32,837 bases of DNA from Saccoglossus kowalevskii (taxonomy: Eukaryota; Hemichordata; Enteropneusta; Harrimaniidae). Positions within the stretch are counted from its first letter, which is position 1, and each line of letters starts with the position of its first letter. The stretch lies in assembly GCF_000003605.2 (NCBI RefSeq), contig NW_003140815.1, forward strand, positions 146,919 to 179,755. The letters are read 5' to 3'. Positions 1-10,126 of the stretch are shown here, in pieces. The translations under genes and the position numbers were made by a program. The notes under the pieces were generated by a model. It searched no databases, was not told the DNA's origin, and saw only the letters and a list, made by a program, of their open reading frames with translations.

Positions 1-64
1 ATGTTGAAACCAGTTCTGGTCAACTGAAGAACTACTGAGTAATAATATTTGTTGTTTTTTTCAG

Positions 65-281
65 TACAATTATACATAAACTTATAAGACAGAAGAAGCT
101 GAGTAACAACGCCATGAAGTGCATGCTGGGAAGTTCAATAGAGGAATTGGACTTAGAGGGCGTGTATCTGACAGCCAAGTCACTAAAAATTATCGCCGAA
201 CGTTGCAATAATCTTAAACGTATAAGTTTACAAAATTGTGGATATTTAATGAATGACCAGATATTTATACAAATGATTAAG
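65..281 (+). CDS. LRR protein (F-box/LRR-like), internal exon
   Basis: An internal exon between acceptor ttttttcag and donor AAG|gtgcgt. It is open from its first base (1 nt completing a codon, then 72 codons), so the ATG at 114 is probably not the start. It encodes IRQKKLSNNAMKCMLGSS and then cysteine-containing leucine-rich repeats: IEELDLEGVYLTAKSLKIIA, then CNNLKRISLQNCGYLMNDQ. Repeats of about 26 residues of the form L..L.L..C..LTD..L are those of FBXL-type substrate receptors of SCF ubiquitin ligases and of AMN1 proteins. No F-box is in view, as the 5' part lies off the left edge, so the exact family member is unknown. The exon joins in phase 0 to 2536. Confidence 0.8.
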
Positions 282-1785
282 GTGCGTATCTTCAACATTT
301 GTCTCTACTATTTGTAAAAATAATGACTGATGTGTTTGTGTTTTTAAAGGGCGGTGGTCGTCGCGTCCTTGGGACTCATAGCGACGTACACAGCGCGTGT
401 AAATGCATTGTTTGTCTACATGAAACGCGAACACGCGCTGTGAGACGACCACCTCCCTTTAACAAGAATGCCACGAAGGTTACCAAAACATTTTGTTTCA
501 AGTTGCTAAAAACGTACACCTCATAGTACACATTTCTTTTTTTTTAAGTACACATTTACAATATCATTCTTCCTCCTAGTTTCTTGCTTCATAACCATTT
601 CTATATTATCGATCATTTTTATATTCCAGATAACATATCTGTAAACCATCCATAATTTCTAAGTGTTGTGTTATATTATGATTTATGGTTGACCTGGAAA
701 CTTGAATAATTCACATAATTGAACAAAGTTTCGGTGACCGGAAATTGATAAAAACTTTTCATGGCTGATCCAGTCTGAGTAACTTGCCTATACGGCTCAT
801 TTATTAATAACTTATATCTAATTCCTCAAATGTTGTACTCATTTCAACATGTTACCATGGAGACAAATTCCATGTTTGGGAATGATTTTCCGTCAACCTC
901 TCGAAGACTCGCTTACGACGAAATATATTACAGTAACATTTATGGACCTATTAGCCAAATTAGATACATTCTTGTCATTTTTTTTTCTCCGTTGTTGTTA
1001 AAAGTTAAACTTTCATCCGATGTATTTTTACACAAAGCTGTCAATCGCGATAGAAGCAGCCAATCACGATACGGGGCTGTGATCAGACTTAGCTGTCTGG
1101 CAACAAGGTGTAAAAAATATCGACCAGCTGTATTTATACACTAGGACAAGTGTAGTGGAACCATTGCCGAAACTCACTTCTCACTACCGCCAAGCTTCAT
1201 CCATTAGGGACGAACCATTTTTTATTTAGAGGGAGTACGACAGGGCATGACGCAAGGAAAACAAAATAATGTCATTCTCAAATATCCCCTATCATCAGCA
1301 AAAATTATGGTAACCCTTAACAACCAAATTTATTTATTTACATGAATGTAACACGTCGGGAAAATGTTTTGTTTCATCTTGAGAACAGCTGACAGTGGCT
1401 GTCAGATTTTCTTTTATTGACTGTATTTCTGTTCTGGTAACTGTCTTCAAATACATTAAAAGAAGTCGGTTGAGTTTTTTTTTTCAACCTTTGATGGTCT
1501 GTTTATTTTACTTAATTTAAAGTTGATTTTTAGAGTTTCTCGCGTGGCGCGGTTGACGCAGGAACGTGTCTGTGTGAGACAGCATTTCATTTGCCTATAG
1601 AACACAACTGTATTGAAGTTGCGCTCAGAGAGCATTGATAGAGCTATATTGGAATCGTTAATGGTATGAATATGTGCGGATTGAGAGAAATAATTGATGA
1701 TTCACCTGGAGTCGCCCTCATTCCAGGACAGGAGCGAAACTTTGTGAATTCACGGCGCTTAGTAGCTAAGGGCAAGTTACACGGG

Positions 1786-1817
1786 GCACGGTTACTAGAT
1801 TCTTCTAGTAACCGTGC
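1786..1817. repeat. Perfect 14-bp inverted repeat, 4-nt loop
   Basis: Arms GCACGGTTACTAGA (1786-1799) and TCTAGTAACCGTGC (1804-1817) are exactly complementary around the loop TTCT. A second inverted repeat starts inside its right end. It could be a MITE remnant or a structured RNA; no target duplication is evident. Confidence 0.85.
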
Positions 1818-1862
1818 ACGAGACAATTCATTGTATGCGCTACATGAAGAATTGCCTCGTGC
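1816..1862. repeat. 14-bp inverted repeat (13/14), 19-nt loop
   Basis: GCACGAGACAATTC (1816-1829) pairs with GAATTGCCTCGTGC (1849-1862) with one mismatch. It overlaps the preceding perfect hairpin by two bases, so the two can fold as alternative or stacked stems. Confidence 0.75.
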
Positions 1863-1882
1863 ATGAACCGGGTGTTCAGTAA

Positions 1883-2413
1883 ACGGAATTCGAGCACAGA
1901 ATCAATCATTATGAAGCCGAAAAGCCGCATATTAACATTTTTATTTATTATACATATTCCTTATTTTCACTAAATATTATATTATTATTAGTATTAGTCA
2001 ACAATTTCGATGTTTTGGGGAATAAATGTAAAATAACACGCGAACATGTTAACAGCAGCTCCTGTATACTTCACAATCAACATTTTTCTATTAAAAACAT
2101 TCTACAAAATACTCTTGATATAACAGTACTTTGTAAGACAGGATGTATCAATTCCACGCCTTTCTTCGCCGAACAAAATGTTGGGACATTTTTGTGCCAT
2201 AAGAGCAGTGACCAACAATATCTAAAAATACCAAAACTGAATATTTTCGCTGGATTTGTGTACGTTGACAAAATATTTTCACCCAATTTTATTCATGCAA
2301 TGTCACAGATGTCGAAATATAAAAAAAATCACCATTTACTTTTGGGCATGGTTTCAATCAAGTTAAGGAACGACAAGATCAGATGTCTGGCGCTAATATT
2401 GCAACCCGGTTAA
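1883..2413 (+). other. Unexplained 176-codon open frame inside the LRR intron
   Basis: No stop codon occurs in this frame from 1883 to the TAA at 2411-2413, longer than any other non-exonic frame noticed here. The translation has a hydrophobic stretch (YTYSLFSLNIILLLVLV) followed by a Cys- and Asn-containing region. There is no in-frame ATG in the first 130 nt, and no domain is recognised. It could be an alternative exon, a decayed insertion or chance in AT-rich DNA. Confidence 0.2.
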
Positions 2414-2535
2414 TTACAATTGGAATTATTTATGCTTATTTGACGCTAGTTTAATTGTTGGTACGAATTCCATCGGTTGCACGGTCATACTATAGCGTTT
2501 TCTTTTAACACTACAAAATCTCACCACTTTTCCAG

Positions 2536-2814
2536 AAACTGCCGATGTTGGAGAAGATCAACCTATCTGGATGCACGCAATTAACAGGGAGGTCATTGAA
2601 GGCGCTAAGAAAACATTTGCCCAATATTTATGGGTTGAATATATCGTGTATACAAAATTTTACCCACCAGGACATTGTGGAGTTCGTTGAAAATAGCCCT
2701 TGTTTAATATATTTGAACTTTCTGTCCTGTAACATGGAGCTTACCGACGAATTTTGTTTGAGATTAACCTCTGTATGGATTGGACGAACACATATGAAGT
2801 TAGTGTACCAGTAA
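2536..2814 (+). CDS. LRR protein, second visible exon (three more repeats)
   Basis: Acceptor ttttccag precedes AAA CTG CCG, continuing the repeat in phase 0 (IK|KLPMLEKINLSGC). Three repeats follow: KLPMLEKINLSGCTQLTGRS, PNIYGLNISCIQNFTHQDIV, and PCLIYLNFLSCNMELTDEF. Two endings are possible. Read straight on, the frame stops at 2812-2814, with an AATAAA at 3099-3104. Alternatively a donor TCT|gtatgg after 2772 would end the exon at the same place in the repeat unit as the previous exon and in phase 0, giving 79 codons or three whole repeats. I favour the splice at 2772, but the sequence alone does not decide. Confidence 0.78.
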   Translation, partial: KLPMLEKINLSGCTQLTGRSLKALRKHLPNIYGLNISCIQNFTHQDIVEFVENSPCLIYLNFLSCNMELTDEFCLRLTSVWIGRTHMKLVYQ

Positions 2815-3098
2815 TCCTTCCACTGCCATTGTCCAATGTGTGTATTTCTCCATAATAATGATTAACCTTTTTATTCATATATATTAAGTTATATCAGGTA
2901 TCTGTAGGTTTGATCACTTACTAGAAAGGGGAACGTATCTAAATTACCCCCTGTAACATTACGCACACATTTATTTGATTCTGTTACACAAAGTTTCTGT
3001 GTGTGCTTTTTTTTTAATTTAGTGTACGCCGCTGATTTATAGTTTTTAACTCAGGATTGAGTGTTGAAAAACTAAGAAGTGTAAGATTATTATTATAC

Positions 3099-3104
3099 AA
3101 TAAA
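3099..3104 (+). promoter_or_regulatory. AATAAA, possible poly(A) signal for the short LRR transcript
   Basis: The canonical hexamer lies 285 nt after the stop at 2814 on the plus strand. It would serve a transcript that reads through the possible donor at 2773. In this AT-rich DNA the hexamer can also occur by chance. Confidence 0.3.
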
Positions 3105-4860
3105 GCAACAAAAATACATTTGTTATCAATATCCGATGATCTTGTTTTATAAAGTTTATCACGATATTCCTTTGACTTAAACTTTACTGTATACATGTAC
3201 ATTGTATTATATTTTTACGTACGATTTTTATAATTTCCCCCAACGTTGATGCATAAGCAAAAAATGTATTAAACAACAGTGAAATTGTGAATAGAAAATG
3301 TATGTCTTTATTTGACTGTAAAAACAGCGCATTCCCCCAGTATATTATTTTTTTGTAATATGGACATTTTTACGAAAGTGTCGAATCGAATACCGTTCAA
3401 GCAGTCTGGGAGTAGACTGATTCTGTTGGGGTAGCGTAATAGCGAATATTTGCGGTCTAGAATGGCTGATTATGACTTCCCCATTTATTCATTACAATGT
3501 GACAAGTGTCTATAGTGTCTCAACAGTTTCCTTGCAATATATTATGTAAATTAACTGTAGTTGTGGCTGTACTGTTAAAAAACTAAATATAAAATTTAGC
3601 CCGCACTATAGGCTACCGACCCGAAAGTATTACTTTTGACATAATTAACATATGGTTGAGATATTTACAAATTTTTAAGTGACGCGTTTCATAGTGAGTC
3701 AAACATGAGAGATTGGAGATTTTTGGGGGTTCTGTAAAATTATGTATTTTCTTTTTAAATCTTAACTCCATTATGGACTTTCAAGTCAAACATGACACGC
3801 GTTCAACTGTTCACATTTGCAAACCGGACAAACTTTGTCTTCCAGTTTCACTCATTGTACAGATAGATGAAATAGTAATAGTTGAGTGATCATGAATGAT
3901 GTCAGTATCCGAATCGCAACTACGTTCTTGTATTGGAACAGTAAATACAATATGCTTATGCCAAATAAGCACACAAGTGTTCTCTCGAGTGGACAATGTG
4001 GACTGTAATGTATGTATACTTAGTCCAACGATACAGTGCTTTCTTCCATCATATTATACATTATATTCTATATTGGTTATCGCTACAAAATATAAAAACA
4101 ACCGCCAAACATATGAAATCGTAATCATTTTGTTTGCCGGTAATCAACATGCAGAGTGAATACGACACGATATATAACTCCTATCGAACTAAGGACTCTC
4201 TCTCCCGTTTTCAGAATTTGAATTATTTGTTTCCATGAAAAAGTTGAAAACCGATGAAAATATTAACTATCAAAGTTGTTAGTATCATGTCATAAAAAAT
4301 CAGATTAGTAGTCATTCATAATACATAAATAATGCATCAAATTTATAAAATATTGTGCCAAACCATCAACTGATTATAACACCTGTATTTGTGATTATTA
4401 ATTTATGGTTATGAAAATTGTGAACAGACAAAGCCACTGAAACACCAACATTATTAAATATTGTTATAATCCATTTTCTAATTATTCAATAGTATTTTTA
4501 CTGAAATAAAAGACGATGGCAATAGAAAACGCATTGCATACACAGGCATGAACAAGCAACATATACCGCGTGTTATAATTAATATTACCCTGTGTTGAAA
4601 TTTGATTCAAAATGCTGACTGTGTTTTTTGACAATTCTGAGATGAAGAAGTAAGACCACAACAATAAGCAAGAAATATACATATCGAAGAATCAGTTGTG
4701 AGATATGGCAGCTTTTAACATATTTTTTACTACTATTTTTTGATGACTAGATGTATTCATGATAATATCATTTATAATCATAAAAATTGTTTTCTATTAA
4801 CTGAGAATAGTTCTCGTGTTCGGCGTTATATTCATTACATGAATTTTCGGTTTTCTACAG

Positions 4861-5010
4861 CTGTCTTTATCTCGAACTTTGTTGTTTGTGTACGAGATAC
4901 GTAATGTCTTAAATGAAGCAGACAATCCCGCATATTCTGTCAGCATAATTAGACGATGTTTCAGAGCAAGTTCCTACACCGAATATCGGCGACGATTAGA
5001 AAGTGTATGA
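4861..5010 (+). CDS. Candidate terminal exon of the LRR gene
   Basis: A good acceptor (ggttttctacag) is followed by 49 open codons and TGA at 5008-5010. The frame is phase 0, which is what a splice from 2772 would need. The peptide begins LSLSRTLLFVYEIRNVLNEA and ends SYTEYRRRLESV. It is visibly less AT-rich than its flanks and reads like protein. It shows no clear LRR and I cannot match it to a known C-terminus. The nearest AATAAA downstream is at about 6318. If the gene really ends at 2814 this is not an exon. Confidence 0.4.
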   Translation: MSLSRTLLFVYEIRNVLNEADNPAYSVSIIRRCFRASSYTEYRRRLESV

Positions 5011-8000
5011 TGTGTGATGTATATCGAGACTCGGTAATGGTTTCTTTTTTTTTAGATTTTCTCACACTTTTTCTAATGTATATATATAACGATTTATTTC
5101 ATGCGAACAACTAAATATACGGTTAACATGACCAGATTACTGGGACAAATGAATTGATTTCTAGACCATCTCAACTTACTAGGGTGTTTAACTCAAGGTA
5201 CAACAATGCTCCCTATAAGAGGATTGCAGATACAGTATGGTCTTGGAGAGACGTGGACTCTTATGTATGGTCCGCGTTCGTTACCCACTATTTGGAGCCT
5301 ATTTATTTGTGACGTTTAGATCGGCATGGCGACGTTTGCGTTTACTTACAGAAGCCGTGGTTATCAGTTCGGATCCTAGGTAGCTAAACTCCTAATTCCT
5401 GTGACATATTTTGTTCTTCAAAAATCACTATGTAGTTGACATTCGGTATACCGACTTCTAAAAGCGTGTAGATGTTTATGTCCGATCAGTTGGTATAAAG
5501 TAACAGATTATCAATGTGCTGACTTTGCGTCTTATTAATTATAATTATACAAATTAATTGTTTTTAACTAAGAATTGGTCTTAACATATAGTCGTAAATT
5601 CGTAAAACTGGAACACTTTCGCTTCTCAATAAGTCTGTCAACAATTCGTTAATCCTTCGACAACGATGCAACACCTGTGCGCTTTAAGGTAGTTAGCCAC
5701 CATCAAAACTTATCGTTGCATTTCCTTGACTTTTATTATATGGTTTTATTTTACGCTGCTGCTCACAAAATCTAGAAACAAAATCACCAAAGTACTTTAA
5801 AAACAATGAGTCAAACATCCTTGAAAATGCCGATATTCGAACCATTTGCCATTAGTTGCTATTGTAAGAAGGTTACGCAATATGTCAAAATTTCGTTTAG
5901 GTAAATATTATAGCAAAATATATCATAGATAGTTATAAGATCGGTTCCTTATGGTACTTCTGGACCTGAATTATTAGGAAATTCTGACGATTACTATATA
6001 TATTCTATGAAATAATGCTTTAACACGAATTTCTAGTTTCGAATTGGCCCAGTTTTGCATGTTTTAGATTGGTTTTCTCAAAACAAAATATTTTGTACGA
6101 GTTAAAAAATTCTAAAAGTCTATGACGGATGTCTAAATCAATAATTATGTAAAATTTTTAAAACAATTTTTTGAACTTATTCAATAGGTTGAATGTCCGA
6201 AAATAAGTCCAGAATGTCCAGTTTCATTGTAACTCTGTCATATTGATATTGATATTGATAAGAAAATGTGGGGGTCATACAAAATACTATTTTTTCGGAA
6301 AGTGTTGATTGATACTTATAATAAAGACGTCTTGCATGGGGTGAAATATTTATATATTAAAACCTACCTAGAGGTTCTCGACCAATCAGAGACGACCAAG
6401 CCTGAAGTTCTAACTCAAAGATGGTTTGGAACTATGCATTTTAAGTCAGATAAACCCCTCGTATTATGACTCGGATCAAAGACCTTAGAAAACAAGGTCT
6501 ATGCTCGGATTCATTTGGATATAGTGTCCTCCTCACGATAAAATGTCTCGGCCTGGTCTCAGATCGAACTTTATATTCCAGAAACGTCCTTGTACTCGGA
6601 CTTTATTTATACTAGTGGCCAACATTATAACTAGCTAGTCTTTATTTATTTATTAAATATGCCTTTTAGAAATACGTTAAACGTGAAATAATGGTTTATT
6701 TAGATTTCTATGGAAATATCAATCTGCACGCAATAGTTGACTCGTTTTATTTCCAGATGATGTATTTCGTTTCTCAAAACAGAATAGTATTGACTGTGGG
6801 CTTATGCCCTGGTGAACAGTTATTTACTAAAACAGCCAAGCTATGTTTACAAAAGAATTGCGATGAGCAGGTTCATACCTTATCTGTGTTGTTCAGTGCG
6901 ATCGTGAGATATAATGATTTGTCCATTCATATCTAAGATGCGCCATTTGTACAATGTGTGATAATATAAACGCGAATCCAGTAAATCACCGATGATTTCC
7001 AACTGATGCGGTCCGCTTGCAGCCTGAGCGGCACAGTCATCATCTGACATTCAATTTATTTTACACGCGTTCTAACCGTCATATAGGACCTCTTTGACAT
7101 TGAACTGTAATTGCAACTCAGAACCGTAATAAACACCAATTGATGAATAGAAGTTTAGATTTTAACAAAACGCAAAAATTGTAAGTTTTGATTTAGTTCA
7201 AATGGGGATATAATTTTGCATGTCCGACTTATTACTGCAAAGGAATTATCGGGTATCACGAACGTCACAGAGATCAGTTTAACTCGTAATTGTTGTAAGT
7301 TAACCATAAATCGCATGTTTATTTGGTTATTACGTAAAGGAATGCTACCATAGTCTCATAATGACGTGAAACAACATTTTGTTATGTGTTACATTATGTT
7401 CCCTCTATGGTACCGGCCTACAATACGAGATACGGCATACTGTTTCCGCTAATATGAACCACTGATGAAAGCGCTTCTATACTGACAAAATAACCATTTC
7501 TTCGTCAAAATACAATCATTATTATCCAGAAAACAATTCTGGTGAGCCCAGTCATTTCTGTCTTAAATGTCGTGCTGGATATTTCAACTTGAATTAACGC
7601 ATTCACAAATCGGTTTCCAAATTGTTTTTCATCCATATCGCAACAAAATGGAGCTGCTCTTTGTATCTGCTCTGTACAGTTATTTGTTGTCGACTGTGAC
7701 AAGGGTCGATAACCAACATTGCCATTTGGCCATCCTAACATGATTTCTACTAGCGGAAATAAATGACAGAAACACTTGCGATTTGATGCGTCTATATAAG
7801 CTGAGAACACACTTATCTCAAGTCTGAATTTTTACGCACATCGACCGCTTAATAAAATAAACCCATCAAATCCGATCAATTTCGGAATAATATTCAATCA
7901 CGAACTAAAATCCGCGCAAAACAAACATACATTCCCGTATAAGCCTAAATGGGTAGTGTTTTCACATATTCACTGACTTAACGAGTGAGCAGTCCACGGT

Positions 8001-9971
8001 GCTGACGCGTCAGGCAGAGAAAAAAATTCTCTCATACCCAGGGGGACTATTTATCATAGCTGAAGAAATCGCAAAATCTCCTCCTAGTCTCTAACGATTA
8101 TTAACGACTCCTCCCAAGGGAGATACAGAGGTTTGTAATATACACACTGGTATCGTTCTACGCCACGGGTGTCCGATTACCGACGCATCGTCATGAGTGC
8201 TCGTTTGCGGGTCTCCGCCGGGACATTGCTTATCGATACGGTCGCTATCTTCTGTTTGTGTTGACCAGCCGACAATGACTTATTCGCACGCTATCTGCGC
8301 AAAAGATACGGCTCCAAGAATTTTGTGCGTGTATGACTTCCGACCTATAATATCTCCACCGCAATTGAACTAAAGTTTTAGCAGCAGCTGTCATGCCAGG
8401 TCCTCGAAGCTGTCGATGGTGGTTCAACTCGGTAAACTTGTAAAACTATGATGTAATTAACCCAATTTGAGCATAAATCCACAGTTTATGGACAGTTTTT
8501 GTTCCGTACGTTAAATATGAATGTTTTTTTTTTTGTTTTTTTTTCATTTCATTTGAGTAGTCTTCAGTGACGCAAGTTGGTTGCCACCGGAGCTTCAGTC
8601 CGACATCACGATCGGTGTAGAAATGCGTCAACGAACGATCCACTCAATAAATCCAGGGATTTCCTAATATAAAAATAATACTATTAAAATAATGAATATA
8701 TTTTAATCAAGTGTATTTCAGAAATAAACTTATACCATTAACAATCACCGTCCATGGAGGGGCAATTTGTATCAACGCTTCGATTACGCGTTGCTGACTC
8801 CGAGAGCGTGAACGCCAACTTAAGCTATATCGCGATTATTTGTCCTAATAAAAATTGGCGAAAAAATTATCATAATTTTGTGTTACCAAAGTATCACATA
8901 ATTCTTGTTTTTATCCGTCAATTTTTCGAGGTTTTCTCCCCGGTAGGAAATTATTCACGAGAAATACTGTCAAAAAGGATGCAAAAATTGACATCTATCG
9001 GAAGTCGTGTTTTTGGAGTCATTTTTGACAACTATATGTATCTATCTTATGACTACATATAAGGTTTTCACTATATATAACCAAACGAAATTTTGAAATA
9101 TGATGAGAACTTTTTACCATAGAAACCATTTTCATGGATGTTTGATCTGTGTTTTGAGCGAAAATTAGCTTGATGACCATGCATTTCTATCTGGAATAAA
9201 ACAGATAATATTTGTCATAAGTAATGGCTCTTTATCGATACTATTTTATCCGGGTATTGTGAACAAAACCATATAATAAAATCACGGTGTAAACGTCATG
9301 GAAATCCGATCATTCATAGTAATGGGAATCAACTACAACAAACGAGGCCGAGTACACGCGGATGAATCTTCGATTAAATGACAGACATCGGAAACTAGTG
9401 ATTCACGGCTACATACACACAAAACCACATAAATTTGAAGTTTGTTTTGTTAATTACTGCGTGCGGTTTCAACAAAGTTAGTTGTCATCAATTGACAAAT
9501 GTCCGTTGAACGTCATCTATTAGGCTATATTTGTAATACTCGTGGAAGCAAAATATTTGTGACCAGAAATTGGCAAGTCAGCATCATTTTGCTCATCGAA
9601 TCAGATAAGGATTTTTTTGTTTTAAACGGTGAGCAAATGTTTTTTTAGAAACAGATTAAGGTTTGGATATTTTGTTTACACCCTCTTTTTTTCTATAATA
9701 GCGGTATATGTATCTCTTTACCACATTACAAAAATCTTTTAAATATAAATATTAAATAGCTGAAGACTCTTTCTCCTACCCCATTGTAGATTCAATTAAG
9801 CATTGTTCACCGTTCACGACAAGAGTTCCTCATTTGAGTTGGTGATTACTAATTTTGTTAAACTTGAAAAATTTTGCCCACCAAATATTACTCACTACTA
9901 GTATTTACTTAATCTCTACCCGAGATGCACCATGGTCGGGTTGCCCTTGATATAAAGCGATGCGTTCCATG

Positions 9972-10126
9972 CAGGGGCGGATACAGGATTTTTTATGGGG
10001 GGGGGGGTCCAAACTTTAAAATCGCCAGACTAAGTTAATGATTTCTTTTATATTATACAAAAACAAATTGAATACACTTTTCAACGGGGGGTCCGGACCC
10101 CAAGAACCCCCCTAGATCCGCCACTG
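9972..10126. mobile_element. hAT-type MITE, 155 bp, with 8-bp target duplication
   Basis: The element starts CAGGGGCGGATACAGG and ends in the inverse of CAGTGGCGGATCTAGG (13 of 16 match). CAG-GG termini are typical of hAT transposons. It is flanked by gttccatg (9964-9971) and gttccgtg (10127-10134), an 8-bp target duplication with one mismatch, the size hAT transposases make. It has G- and C-runs just inside the ends and no coding capacity, so it was mobilised by a transposase encoded elsewhere. The imperfect ends suggest moderate age. Confidence 0.82.

Larger units (their letters stand above)
282..2535 (+). other. Intron of the LRR gene
   Basis: A 2,254-bp phase-0 intron, gtgcgt...ttttccag. 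It holds a cluster of hairpins at 1786-1862 and an unusually long open frame at 1883-2413, both described separately. The rest is AT-rich sequence with no recognisable gene or repeat. Confidence 0.75.

Noticed and set aside
1666-1866. 66-codon plus-strand frame and a 60-codon minus-strand frame
   Set aside because: Both run through the perfect hairpin, so their mirror-image openness reflects the inverted repeat and not a gene.
5366-5382. Sequence like a tRNA B box (agttcggatcc)
   Set aside because: No A box and no cloverleaf could be formed around it.
6755-6936. Possible exon after acceptor tttccag, open for about 60 codons
   Set aside because: The acceptor is good but there is no LRR or other motif and no donor or partner exon. 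The candidate at 4861 fits the LRR gene better.
7505-7831. About 100-codon minus-strand frame including MLGWPNGNVGYRPLSQ
   Set aside because: Protein-like in part, but it has no ATG at its start, no recognised family and no support from flanking exons.
8754-9062. 102-codon plus-strand frame beginning MEGQFVSTLRLRVADSE
   Set aside because: Starts with ATG in a fair context, but the later part is AT-driven, no domain is recognisable and no splice context is seen. Not enough to call a gene.
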